From Bradyrhizobium sp. SSBR45G (lineage in GTDB: Bacteria > Pseudomonadota > Alphaproteobacteria > Rhizobiales > Xanthobacteraceae): a stretch of 64,000 bases of DNA. Positions 7,758 to 16,019 of the stretch are shown here, in pieces; positions within the stretch are counted from its first letter, which is position 1; every line of letters begins with the position of its first letter. Position numbers and translations under genes: made by a program. The DNA lies in contig NZ_BSCT01000024.1 in the NCBI RefSeq assembly GCF_030159255.1, positions 62,001 through 126,000 of the forward strand. The letters run 5' to 3'. The notes under the pieces were generated by a model. It worked only from the letters and a program-made list of their open reading frames with translations. It was not told the DNA's origin and searched no databases.

Positions 7758-9972
7758 TCGCAGCCGCACAGCGCCTGCGCTCGAGGTCCGCGGTCTCGAC
7801 GTGTATTATGGCCATTCGCATGCGCTGCAGGGCGTCGATCTCCGGCTCGACTCTGGTGTGTTCTCGCTGGTCGGCCGCAACGGCATGGGCAAGACGACGC
7901 TGTGCAAGGCCATCATGGGCTTGCTGCGGCCGTCGGGTGGCACGGTGCGCCTGCGCGGGGAGGACATCACCGGGCTCAATCCGGCGCGCATCGCACGGCT
8001 CGGCGTCGGCTACGTGCCGCAGGGGCGGCGCCTGTGGCGTTCGCTCAGCGTCGACGAGCATCTGCGGCTGGCGGCGGGCCTGCGCCGCGGCGCCTGGACC
8101 GTCGATCGCGTCTATGAGACGTTTCCACGGCTTGCCGAGCGCCGCAACAATGGCGGCGGGCAATTATCCGGTGGCGAGCAGCAGATGCTGGCGATCTCGC
8201 GCGCGCTGCTGACCAATCCGCAGCTGCTGATCATGGACGAACCGACCGAGGGGCTGGCGCCGGTCATCGTCGCCCAGGTCGAGGAGATGTTGATCCGGCT
8301 CGGCCAGGACGGCGACATGGCGGTGCTCGTGATCGAGCAGAACATCGGCGTCGCCACCGCGATCTCGTCCCGCGTCGCCATCATGGTCAACGGCCGCATC
8401 AACCGCATCATCGACTCCGCGCGGCTCGCCGCCGATCGCGAGCTGCAGCAGCGCCTGCTCGGTGTCGGCCAGCATGCCGGCGACGACACGGATCTCGGGA
8501 CGGAGCCGGTCGGTCAGGAGCCTGCCGTGCGGCCGGTCGCGCCCGCGGCGCCGAAGTCCGCGCCGGTCAAGGTCTACGTCTCCAACCCTGTCCCGCCGAC
8601 GCGTTGGTCGCAGCCGGTGCCGATTGCGCAGATCGAGGCCAAGGCGCGGACGCTTTCGACCAGCATCACCCGGCTCGACGAGGCGGCACGGCAGAGTCGC
8701 GACCGCGCAACGGCGATTGCATCGGGGCCGCCCGCGGTGATCGTGGCTGGCACGCTCGACACCAAGGGCGAGGAGCTGCGCTTCATCCGCGACATCGTTG
8801 CAGGCCACGGCCTTCGCACCCGGCTGGTCGACGTCTCCACCAGCGGCCGCCACACCAGCTGCGATGTCTCGGCGCAAGAGGTCGCGCTCAATCACCCCCG
8901 TGGCGGTGCGGCCGTGTTCGGCGCCGATCGCGGCGCCTCCGTCACGGCGATGGCGGATGCGTTTGCGCGCTGGTTGCGGCGGCAGGATAACGTCGTCGGT
9001 GTCATCTCGGCCGGCGGCTCCGGCGGCACGTCGCTGGTCGCGCCGGGCATGCGCGAGCTGGCTGTGGGCGTGCCCAAGCTGATCATCTCGTCGGTGGCCT
9101 CGGGGGATGTCGGCGCCTATGTCGGACCGGCCGACATCACGATGATGTACTCGGTCACGGACGTGCAGGGGCTGAATTCGATCTCGCTGATGGTGCTGAG
9201 CAACGGCGCGCATGCGCTCGCCGGCATGGTGGCGGCGCGCCAGCAGCAAGCCGAGAGCGAGAAGCGTCCGGTCGGACCGCAGTGGCCGGCGATCGGCATC
9301 ACGATGTTCGGCGTGACCACGCCCGCCGTGCAGAAGATCACGGCCGAGCTCCGCGACGATTATGAGTGCCTCGTCTTCCACGCCACCGGCGTCGGCGGCC
9401 GCGCGATGGAGAAGCTGGTCGACTCCGGTCTGCTCGCAGGCGTCATTGATCTGACCACGACCGAGATCTGCGACCTCCAGATGGGCGGCGTGTTTCCCGC
9501 CACCGAAGACCGCTTCGGCGCCATCATCCGCACCCGCGTGCCCTATGTCGGCTCGGTCGGAGCGCTCGACATGGTCAATTTCGGCGCGCCGGACACCATT
9601 CCCGAGCGCTATCGCGGCCGCAAGTTTCACGTCCACAATCCGCAGGTCACGCTGATGCGCACAACCGCTGCGGAGAATGCGCAGGTGGGGCGCTGGATCG
9701 GCGAACGCCTCAATCGCATGGACGGGCCGGTCAGGTTCTTCCTGCCCGAGAAGGGCGTCTCGGCGCTCGATGCGCAGGGCCAGCCGTTCTTCGATCGCGA
9801 GGCGGATGAGGCGCTGTTCGTGAGCCTCGAGCAGACGGTGCGGCAGACCTCGAACCGGCGCCTGATCCGCGTGCCGCATCATATCAACGACAGTGAATTC
9901 GTGGCGGCGATCGTCGGCGCGATCAGGCCGATGCTCGGGCGGCTGCCGGCGCGACGCAGACAGGCGAGGTGA
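7750..9972 (+). CDS. LivF-type ABC ATPase fused to a Tm-1-like (UPF0261) domain
   Basis: This 740-residue two-part protein is about three times the usual LivF length. Residues 1-240 are a complete LivF ATPase: Walker A GRNGMGKTT, signature QLSGGEQQMLAISRAL, Walker B LLIMDEPTEGLAP, and the end VLVIEQNIG. After a linker of about 85 residues, residues 328-735 form a Tm-1-like ATP-binding domain: AVIVAGTLDTKGEELRF at its start, then GVISAGGSGGTSLVAPGMRE, VASGDVGAYVGPADITMMYS and FHATGVGGRAMEKL. This domain is the N-terminal half of the plant antiviral protein Tm-1 and of bacterial UPF0261 proteins, whose reaction is unknown. The next gene encodes the matching TIM-barrel half. The ATG at 7750 follows GGAGG. 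No stop or frame change separates the two parts, so the fusion is real in this sequence. Confidence 0.9.
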   Translation: MNDRSRTAPALEVRGLDVYYGHSHALQGVDLRLDSGVFSLVGRNGMGKTTLCKAIMGLLRPSGGTVRLRGEDITGLNPARIARLGVGYVPQGRRLWRSLSVDEHLRLAAGLRRGAWTVDRVYETFPRLAERRNNGGGQLSGGEQQMLAISRALLTNPQLLIMDEPTEGLAPVIVAQVEEMLIRLGQDGDMAVLVIEQNIGVATAISSRVAIMVNGRINRIIDSARLAADRELQQRLLGVGQHAGDDTDLGTEPVGQEPAVRPVAPAAPKSAPVKVYVSNPVPPTRWSQPVPIAQIEAKARTLSTSITRLDEAARQSRDRATAIASGPPAVIVAGTLDTKGEELRFIRDIVAGHGLRTRLVDVSTSGRHTSCDVSAQEVALNHPRGGAAVFGADRGASVTAMADAFARWLRRQDNVVGVISAGGSGGTSLVAPGMRELAVGVPKLIISSVASGDVGAYVGPADITMMYSVTDVQGLNSISLMVLSNGAHALAGMVAARQQQAESEKRPVGPQWPAIGITMFGVTTPAVQKITAELRDDYECLVFHATGVGGRAMEKLVDSGLLAGVIDLTTTEICDLQMGGVFPATEDRFGAIIRTRVPYVGSVGALDMVNFGAPDTIPERYRGRKFHVHNPQVTLMRTTAAENAQVGRWIGERLNRMDGPVRFFLPEKGVSALDAQGQPFFDREADEALFVSLEQTVRQTSNRRLIRVPHHINDSEFVAAIVGAIRPMLGRLPARRRQAR

Positions 9973-9976
9973 CGTG

Positions 9977-10822
9977 ATGGCGAGATATGAGCGCACGCCG
10001 CTGCTGAAGAAGTTTCGCGACATGGTGCGCCGGGGCGTGCCGATCATCGGCGGCGGGGCCGGCACCGGCCTGTCGGCGAAATGCGAGGAGGCCGGCGGCA
10101 TCGACCTGATCGTGATCTACAATTCCGGCCGCTACCGCATGGCTGGCCGCGGCTCGCTGGCCGGACTGATGGCCTATGGCGATGCCAATGCGATCGTGGT
10201 CGAGATGGCGGCCGAGGTGCTTCCGGTCGTGAAGAGCACGCCGGTGCTGGCGGGCGTCAACGGCACCGATCCGTTCCGCGACATGGATGTGTTCCTCGAT
10301 GAGCTGAAGACGCTCGGCTTTTCCGGGGTGCAGAACTTTCCGACCGTCGGCCTGATCGACGGCACCTTTCGCGCCAATCTCGAGGAGACGGGCATTTCCT
10401 ACGCGCTTGAGATCGACATGATCGGGCGTGCCCATGACAAGGATCTGCTGACGACGCCCTACGTGTTCAACGAGGCGCAGGCGACGGGCATGGCGATCGC
10501 CGGTGCCGACATCATCGTCTGCCATCTCGGCCTGACAACCGGTGGCTCGATCGGCGCACAGACGGCGCCGAAGCTGGAAGACTGTCCGGCCCTGATCGAC
10601 AGCTGGGCGTCCGCCGCGCTCAGCGTCAATCCCGAGCTTCTCGTGCTGGCGCATGGTGGTCCGATCGCTGAGCCGGCCGACGCCGACTTCATCATGAAGC
10701 ATACGAAGAACTGTCACGGCTTCTACGGCGCCTCCTCGATGGAACGGCTGCCGGTGGAGCGGGCGCTGACGGAGCAGGTGCGACATTTCAAGGCCATCAG
10801 CGCGCGGCCGCGCCGCGTCTGA
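9977..10822 (+). CDS. TIM-barrel protein of the PEP-hydrolase-like family (Tm-1 C-terminal half)
   Basis: This 281-residue cytoplasmic TIM-barrel of the family named phosphoenolpyruvate hydrolase-like (PF09370) is the C-terminal half of plant Tm-1-type proteins. Landmarks are PIIGGGAGTGLSAKCEEAGG, DLIVIYNSGRYRMAGRGSL, TPVLAGVNGTDPF, GFSGVQNFPTVGLIDG and HLGLTTGGSIGA. The ATG at 9977 follows the LivF fusion by four bases, with GAGGTGACG serving as ribosome site. Adjacency to the Tm-1-like domain suggests the two act together, but the chemistry of the family is not established and the PEP-hydrolase name should not be taken as an assigned activity. Confidence 0.88.
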   Translation: MARYERTPLLKKFRDMVRRGVPIIGGGAGTGLSAKCEEAGGIDLIVIYNSGRYRMAGRGSLAGLMAYGDANAIVVEMAAEVLPVVKSTPVLAGVNGTDPFRDMDVFLDELKTLGFSGVQNFPTVGLIDGTFRANLEETGISYALEIDMIGRAHDKDLLTTPYVFNEAQATGMAIAGADIIVCHLGLTTGGSIGAQTAPKLEDCPALIDSWASAALSVNPELLVLAHGGPIAEPADADFIMKHTKNCHGFYGASSMERLPVERALTEQVRHFKAISARPRRV

Positions 10823-10896
10823 GGCGACAACACGAGAACCGGCGGCGATGGCGCCCGGCGCCACGTCGGCCGGACACGAGACGGAGGAGGAACGAC

Positions 10897-13794
10897 ATGT
10901 CCGGAGCTCTGGTCGGTGAGCTGATTCTTTGGCTGATCATCGCGATCATCGTCATCGTGGTGGCCGTCTACATCGTCAACTGGCTCTATCACCGCTCCTC
11001 AAAGGAGGTATCGTTCGTCCGCACCGGCTTCCTCGGCGAGCGCGTGGTCATCAATGGCGGTGCCTTCGTGATGCCGTTCATCCACGACTACACCCCGGTC
11101 AACATGAACGTGCTGCCGATGGGCATCACGCGCGCGCGGCAGGACGCTGTCATCACGCGCGACCGCATGCGGATCGACATCGAGGCGGATTTCTATGTCC
11201 GCGTGCAGCCAACCCGCGAGGCCGTGTCGATCGCCGCGGCCACGCTCGGCCGGCGCACCCTCGAACCGGAGAAGCTGCACGCGCTGCTGTCCGGCAAGTT
11301 CGTCTCGGCCTTGCGCTCGGTCGCGGCCGAGATGACGATGGAGCAGATGCACGAGCAGCGCGGCGATTATGTCGGGCGCGTCAAGGCGGCCGCCGCCGAG
11401 GCGCTGGCGCAGAACGGCCTGGAGCTGGAATCGGTCGCGATCACCGATCTCGACCAGACCGACCTCGAATTCTTCAACCCGTCGAACCGCTTCGACGCCG
11501 AAGGCCTGACCCGGCTGATGGAGGACATCGAGAGCAAGCGCAAGCTGCGCAACGACATCGAGCAGGACTCGATGATCAAGATCCGCACCCGCAACCTGGA
11601 AGCCGAGCGCGAGGCGCTCGACATCGAGCGCCAGAGCGAGACGGCGCGGCTGGACCAGGAGCGCGACATCGAGATGCGCCGCGCGCTGCAGCGGACGGAG
11701 GTGGCGCGCGAACGAGCGCTGCGCGACACCGAGGCCGAGCAGGCGCAGATCATGGCGCGCGAGACGATCGAGAAGGCACGGATCGCCAATGAGCTGACGA
11801 TTGCGGAGGCCCGGATCGCCGCCGAGCGCGACACAAGGCAACGCGAGATCGAGCGCACGCGCGCCGTCGAGGAGCGTGAGCTGCTGGCGCGCGAGGATAT
11901 CGAGAAGGCCCGGATCGCCAACCAGCGCGCCATCGACGCCGCGCGGATCGAATCCGAGCGCGAGGTGCGGCAGCGCGACATCGAGCGCACCCGGACGATC
12001 GAGGAGGCAGAGATCGCCGCCCGCGAGGCGGTGGAGAAGGCGAGAATCCAGCAGGATCGCGTCGTCACCGATGCGCGCATCGCCAATGACGAGGAGACGC
12101 GCCGCCGCGAGATCGAGCGCACCCGTGCCGTCGAGCAGGCGGAGATCGCCGCGCGCGAGGCCACCGAGAAGGCGCGCATCGCGCAGACCATGATCGTCAA
12201 TCTGGAGCGGATCAGCTCGGACGAGCGCACCCGCGCCACCGAGATCGCCCAGGTGCGCAACATCCAGGAGGCCGAGATCGAGGCGCAGAAGGCGGTCGAG
12301 GCCGCGCGGATCGCGCGCGAGCAGGCGCTGTCGGCGGAGCGCATCGCGGCCGAGCATGCGACGCGCAAGCTGGAGATCGAGCGCAACCAGGGCATCGAGA
12401 TCGCCGGCATCGCCGCGCGCGAGGCGACCGAAGCAAGCCGCATCGCCCAGGAGGAGCGGCTCCGTGGGCTGGAGATCGCGCGCATCAGGACCGTCGAAGA
12501 GGCCGACATCGCCTCGCGCGAGGCGATCGAGGCGGCGCGGATTGCCCAGGAGCTGGCCGTGGCCGCGAAGCGCATCCAGTCGGAGACGGAGACGCGCAGC
12601 CTGGAGATCGCGCGCACGGAGGCCGTCGAGGCCGCCGATCTCAGGCGGCGCGAGGCGGTCGAGCGGCGGCGCATCGAGGTCGAGCTGGCGCTGGAGGCCG
12701 AGCGCATCGCCTCGTCGCGGACGCGCGAGGTGCTCAACATCGATCAGAAGAAGGCGATCGAGCTGGCCGATGAGATCAGGGTGATCGAGCTCGCCGCCAA
12801 GCGCGCCGAGCGCATCGATGCCGATCGGCTGGTCAAGGAAGCCGAGATCGTGGCCCGCAAGCAGGTCGAGACCGCCGACGTCTCGCGCGAACAGGCGCTC
12901 GAAGCGGTTCGGCTCGAACGCCGCCGCGCCATCGAGCAGCTCGAGGTCGGCCGGGTCCAGGCGCTGCAGGAGGCCGAGATCGCGGCGCGCGAGGAGGTCG
13001 AGCGCGCGCGCATTGCGTCGGATCGCGGTCTTGATGAGGCCCGTATCGGCCGTGAGCGCGAGCTGCGCAAGCTCGAAGTGAACCGGGAGAAGGATGTCGA
13101 GACGGCGCTGATGGAGAAGGCCATCGTGCTGTACCAGAAATCGCTCGAGGAATCCGCGGCCAAGGTCGCCGCCGAGGAAGCGCGTACGCGCGCGACCGAG
13201 GCAACCGAGAAGGTGATCACCGCGCGCGAGAGCGAGATCGCCCGCCGCCGCAAGACGGTCGAGGTGCTGATCGCCGAGAAGCAGGCCGAAGAGATCCGGA
13301 TCGGGGCCGAGGCCGAACGCATTCGCGCCGCCGTCGAAGCCGAGGCACAGAAGCTGCTCAACGAGGCCGAGAACGTTCTGACCGACCAGGCGCGCTACTC
13401 GCTGTTCCGGCGCAAGCTGCTCGACCGCATCGAGGGCATCGTGCGCGAGAGCGTCAAGCCGATGGAGAAGATCGAGGGCATCCGGATTCTCCAGGTCGAC
13501 GGCCTGAACGGGAATGGCGGAGGCGGCAATGGCGGCCGCAGCGCGACCGACGAGGTGATCGACTCGGCGCTGCGCTATCGGGTCCAGGCGCCGCTGATCG
13601 ACTCCATTCTGGCCGATATCGGTGTTGAGGGCGGCAGCCTCGCCAAGATGCCGGGCCTGATCCGCGAAGCCAGGGACATGCAGGGGATCCGCAAGGACAC
13701 TGCGGCGCGCAAGGACGCAGGCGGCGGTAGCGGCCCTGCCGATGGTGCGCCCTCCGAGCCGCCGGCCGATCGCGGCCCGCGCAAGAAGGGGTGA
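10897..13794 (+). CDS. Giant flotillin-like SPFH/band 7 membrane protein with hendecad coiled coil
   Basis: This 965-residue protein has one N-terminal membrane helix (residues about 8-30, LILWLIIAIIVIVVAVYIV), then a band 7/SPFH domain (about 35-215; VRTGFLGERVVINGGAFVMP, later LESVAITDLDQTDLEFFNP). A very long charged helix occupies residues about 225-800. Within it, residues 283-623 are 31 consecutive 11-residue units, detailed in the repeat entry. The C-terminus has a flotillin-like segment (RYSLFRRKLLDRIEGIVRES), a Gly/Asn linker and a basic tail. Flotillins assemble membrane microdomains or cages. Its place before the molybdenum hydroxylase genes suggests it scaffolds that enzyme or the transporter at the membrane (inference). 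GGAGGAA precedes the ATG. It is about twice the length of typical bacterial flotillins. Confidence 0.88.
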   Translation: MSGALVGELILWLIIAIIVIVVAVYIVNWLYHRSSKEVSFVRTGFLGERVVINGGAFVMPFIHDYTPVNMNVLPMGITRARQDAVITRDRMRIDIEADFYVRVQPTREAVSIAAATLGRRTLEPEKLHALLSGKFVSALRSVAAEMTMEQMHEQRGDYVGRVKAAAAEALAQNGLELESVAITDLDQTDLEFFNPSNRFDAEGLTRLMEDIESKRKLRNDIEQDSMIKIRTRNLEAEREALDIERQSETARLDQERDIEMRRALQRTEVARERALRDTEAEQAQIMARETIEKARIANELTIAEARIAAERDTRQREIERTRAVEERELLAREDIEKARIANQRAIDAARIESEREVRQRDIERTRTIEEAEIAAREAVEKARIQQDRVVTDARIANDEETRRREIERTRAVEQAEIAAREATEKARIAQTMIVNLERISSDERTRATEIAQVRNIQEAEIEAQKAVEAARIAREQALSAERIAAEHATRKLEIERNQGIEIAGIAAREATEASRIAQEERLRGLEIARIRTVEEADIASREAIEAARIAQELAVAAKRIQSETETRSLEIARTEAVEAADLRRREAVERRRIEVELALEAERIASSRTREVLNIDQKKAIELADEIRVIELAAKRAERIDADRLVKEAEIVARKQVETADVSREQALEAVRLERRRAIEQLEVGRVQALQEAEIAAREEVERARIASDRGLDEARIGRERELRKLEVNREKDVETALMEKAIVLYQKSLEESAAKVAAEEARTRATEATEKVITARESEIARRRKTVEVLIAEKQAEEIRIGAEAERIRAAVEAEAQKLLNEAENVLTDQARYSLFRRKLLDRIEGIVRESVKPMEKIEGIRILQVDGLNGNGGGGNGGRSATDEVIDSALRYRVQAPLIDSILADIGVEGGSLAKMPGLIREARDMQGIRKDTAARKDAGGGSGPADGAPSEPPADRGPRKKG
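11743..12765 (+). repeat. 31 tandem 33-base units encoding 11-residue (hendecad) repeats
   Basis: Residues 283-623 of the flotillin-like protein divide, without insertion or deletion, into 31 units of 11 residues. The third residue of each unit is isoleucine in 29 and leucine in 2. Typical units are AEIAAREAVEK, ARIANQRAIDA and REIERTRAVEE, and groups of four recur as a 44-residue (132-base) super-repeat, with one group reduced to three. Eleven-residue periodicity implies a straight or slightly right-handed coiled coil instead of the left-handed heptad type. At 1.5 angstroms per residue the helix would be about 50 nm long. Confidence 0.85.
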
Positions 13795-13800
13795 GGCGCC

Positions 13801-14238
13801 ATGGCGAGGGTCTATGTCTCCACCGTTGTGAGTGCCCGCAACGATCGGGTGTGGGCGCGCGTCCGTGATTTCAACGGCCTGCCGAACTGGCATCCGGCGA
13901 TCGCCGAGAGCCGGATCGAGGGCGGCGAGCCGGCCGACAAGATCGGCTGCGTCAGGGACTTCCGGTTGCGCAATGGCGACCGCATTCGCGAGAAGCTGCT
14001 CGGCCTGTCGGACTACGACATGTTCTGCACCTATTCGATCCTGGAATCGCCGATGGGGGTGTCGAACTACGTCGCGACCATCCGGCTGACACCGGTCACG
14101 GACGGCGACAGGACGTTTCTGGAGTGGACAGCCGAGTTCGACTGCGCGCCGGAGCGCGAGGCCGATCTGGTCGCTTCGATCGGCAGCGGCGTGTTCCAGG
14201 GCGGCTTCGATGCGCTCAAGCGCGCGTTCGGAGGCTGA
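13801..14238 (+). CDS. SRPBCC-family protein, CoxG-like (first copy)
   Basis: This 145-residue protein has the START/SRPBCC helix-grip fold (polyketide cyclase 2 type). It opens MARVYVSTVVSARNDRVW, with DFNGLPNWHPAI and KIGCVRDFRLRNGDRIREKL, and ends with TFLEWTAEFDCAP before a C-terminal helix. The fold binds lipophilic ligands such as quinones or fatty acids. In CO dehydrogenase clusters the SRPBCC protein CoxG serves membrane attachment or quinone supply, and by position this gene plays a similar part for the hydroxylase encoded 0.5 kb downstream (inference). It follows the flotillin gene by six bases and is paralogous to the next gene. Confidence 0.82.
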   Translation: MARVYVSTVVSARNDRVWARVRDFNGLPNWHPAIAESRIEGGEPADKIGCVRDFRLRNGDRIREKLLGLSDYDMFCTYSILESPMGVSNYVATIRLTPVTDGDRTFLEWTAEFDCAPEREADLVASIGSGVFQGGFDALKRAFGG

Positions 14239-14242
14239 CGCC

Positions 14243-14686
14243 GTGCCGCATATCGTCAAGAGCACCATTATCGACGCGCCGACGGGCGCCGTGTGGGAGG
14301 TGCTGCGCGACTTCAACGGCCATGATCGCTGGCATCCGGCGGTCGCGACGTCGGCGATCGAGCGCTCGCATAGCTCGGACAAGATCGGCTGTGTCAGGCG
14401 CTTCCGCCTCAAGGATGGCTCGGAGCTGCGTGAGCAGCTGCTGGCGCTGTCCGATCTCGAACAGAGCTTCAGCTACTGCCTGCTCGATACGCCGCTACAG
14501 TTGTTCAACTATGTCGCGCATGTCCGGCTGCTGCCGGTCACCGACGGCGACCGCACCTTCTGGCACTGGGAGAGCCGTTTCACGACGCGGCCCGAGCAGG
14601 CCGAGGTGCTGACGCGCATGGTCGCGGAAGACATCTATCAGGCCGGCTTCGAGGCGATCCGATCGCATCTGAAGCGGGCGGCATGA
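14243..14686 (+). CDS. SRPBCC-family protein, CoxG-like (second copy)
   Basis: This 147-residue paralogue of the preceding protein shares the motifs DFNGHDRWHPAV, KIGCVRRFRLKDGSELREQL and VTDGDRTF. A GTG start at 14243 is chosen because GGAGG lies just upstream and the beginning then aligns with its neighbour (VPHIVKSTIIDAP against ARVYVSTVVSARN). The pair probably arose by tandem duplication and may act as a heterodimer or bind two different ligands. No catalytic residues can be assigned. Confidence 0.82.
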   Translation: MPHIVKSTIIDAPTGAVWEVLRDFNGHDRWHPAVATSAIERSHSSDKIGCVRRFRLKDGSELREQLLALSDLEQSFSYCLLDTPLQLFNYVAHVRLLPVTDGDRTFWHWESRFTTRPEQAEVLTRMVAEDIYQAGFEAIRSHLKRAA

Positions 14687-14701
14687 GGACGAGGTGAACC
14701 G

Positions 14702-15523
14702 ATGCCGGTCACGGTGAAGACATTTCAGGCGGTGAGCGAAGCAGCGTCTGCGTTGTCGTCGGACCGCGCCGCGCGCTATCTCGGCGGCGGCACGCTGGTG
14801 ATGCGCGATCTCAACGAGGGCGACGTCTCGATCGCGACGGTCATCCGCGCCACCGACCGGACCTTGCAGAGCATCGATGTGGCAGGCGCGCGCATCAGGA
14901 TCGGTGCGGGCGTCACCTTCGCCCGCGTGTTGGCCGAGCGCGATCTCGCCTTTCTGCATCCGGCGGCGCGCTCGATCGGCGGCCCGGCGGTGCGCAACAT
15001 GGGCACCGTCGGCGGCAACCTTTTTGCGCCGGCGCCGTTCGGCGACTTCACGGTGGCGCTGCTGGTGCTCGACGGCATGGTTGCTCTGCAGGGCGGCTTC
15101 GGCGTCAGGGACATGCCGATCGAGGAGTTCCTGCAATCGCGCGATCGCCAGGCCGGTGCGCTGGTGGTTGCGGTGTCCTGCATCAGGCCGGCGTCGGCGG
15201 ACGCGTTCCGCTATCGCAAGATTGCTCGCATCAAGCCGAAGGGCGGATCGGTGATCACGCTCGCGGCGCATCTTCCACAGAGCGGCGGCCGGGTGACCGG
15301 TGCGCGGATCGCGCTGGGATCGATGGCGCCGACCGCTGTTCGCGCCAAGGCGGCCGAGCGCGCGCTCGAAGGCCGGCCGCTCGACGCGAGTGCGATCAGT
15401 GCCGCTGCCGCCGCGGCGGCCGAGGGAACGGCACCCGCCGACAATTCGCTGGCCAGCGCGTGGTACCGCCGCGAGGTCGTCGGCGTGCATCTGCGGCGGC
15501 TGCTGTCGGGACAGGAGAGCTAG
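14702..15523 (+). CDS. Molybdenum hydroxylase FAD-binding subunit (CoxM/XdhB-like)
   Basis: This 273-residue cytoplasmic FAD subunit carries electrons from the iron-sulfur subunit to the final acceptor. It has the two FAD-binding motifs of the family: YLGGGTLVMRDLNEG near residue 25, and SIGGPAVRNMGTVGGNLFAP near residue 92, equivalent to IGxxxIRNxGTxGGN. The C-terminal CO dehydrogenase flavoprotein domain includes YRKIARIKPKGGSVITLA. It forms a heterotrimer with the genes immediately downstream and starts with GAGGTGAACCG before the ATG. Confidence 0.9.
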   Translation: MPVTVKTFQAVSEAASALSSDRAARYLGGGTLVMRDLNEGDVSIATVIRATDRTLQSIDVAGARIRIGAGVTFARVLAERDLAFLHPAARSIGGPAVRNMGTVGGNLFAPAPFGDFTVALLVLDGMVALQGGFGVRDMPIEEFLQSRDRQAGALVVAVSCIRPASADAFRYRKIARIKPKGGSVITLAAHLPQSGGRVTGARIALGSMAPTAVRAKAAERALEGRPLDASAISAAAAAAAEGTAPADNSLASAWYRREVVGVHLRRLLSGQES

Positions 15524-15526
15524 AGC

Positions 15527-16006
15527 ATGGCCAAGACCCCCCTTCAGTTTCGTCACAATGGCCGCGATGTCGCGCTGTTCGTCGACGGCGGCACCAATCT
15601 GCTGGTCGTGCTGCGCGAGATGATCAGCGACGTTACGCCGAAATTCGGCTGCGGCCAGGGCGGCTGCGGCGCCTGCACCGTGCTGATCGATGGCGACGCG
15701 CTTCTCGCCTGCCTGACGCTCGCCGAGGCCGTCGAGGGCCGCGCGGTCGAGACGCTCGACGGCATCAAGACCGGGCCGAACCTGCATCCGCTGCAGCGCG
15801 CCTTTGCCGAAGGCTTCGCCGCGCAATGCGGCTATTGCACGCCGGGCATGCTGATGGCGGCGAAGGCGCTGCTGGACAAGATCCCGCAGCCGAGCCGCGA
15901 GCAGGTGGTGGAGGCGATCTCGGGCAACATCTGCCGCTGCACCGGCTACGAGCCGATCATCAATGCGGTGCTGGCGGCAGCCGCGTCGCTGCGCGCGAGC
16001 GCCTGA
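15527..16006 (+). CDS. Molybdenum hydroxylase [2Fe-2S] subunit (CoxS-like)
   Basis: This 159-residue iron-sulfur subunit carries two clusters. The plant-ferredoxin-type cluster is bound by GCGQGGCGACTVLIDGDALLAC, split here as CGQGGCGAC plus the later cysteine; the second, all-helical cluster is bound by CGYCTPGM and CRCTGYEPI. The length is normal for CoxS. It transfers electrons from the molybdenum site to the FAD subunit and lies three bases after the FAD subunit gene. Confidence 0.94.
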   Translation: MAKTPLQFRHNGRDVALFVDGGTNLLVVLREMISDVTPKFGCGQGGCGACTVLIDGDALLACLTLAEAVEGRAVETLDGIKTGPNLHPLQRAFAEGFAAQCGYCTPGMLMAAKALLDKIPQPSREQVVEAISGNICRCTGYEPIINAVLAAAASLRASA

Positions 16007-16019
16007 AGGGGAGATCGCC

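Noticed and set aside
11743..12765. Regular repeats that might be read as a CRISPR array or tandem DNA repeat
   Set aside because: The period is 33 and 132 bases, the units diverge in sequence, and they encode a continuous hendecad coiled coil in one frame; there are no spacers or cas genes.
10999..14412. A 1137-codon open frame on the minus strand opposite the flotillin-like gene
   Set aside because: It is an antisense shadow of high-GC, codon-biased repeats; it lacks a ribosome site and family sequence, and the plus-strand gene explains the region fully.
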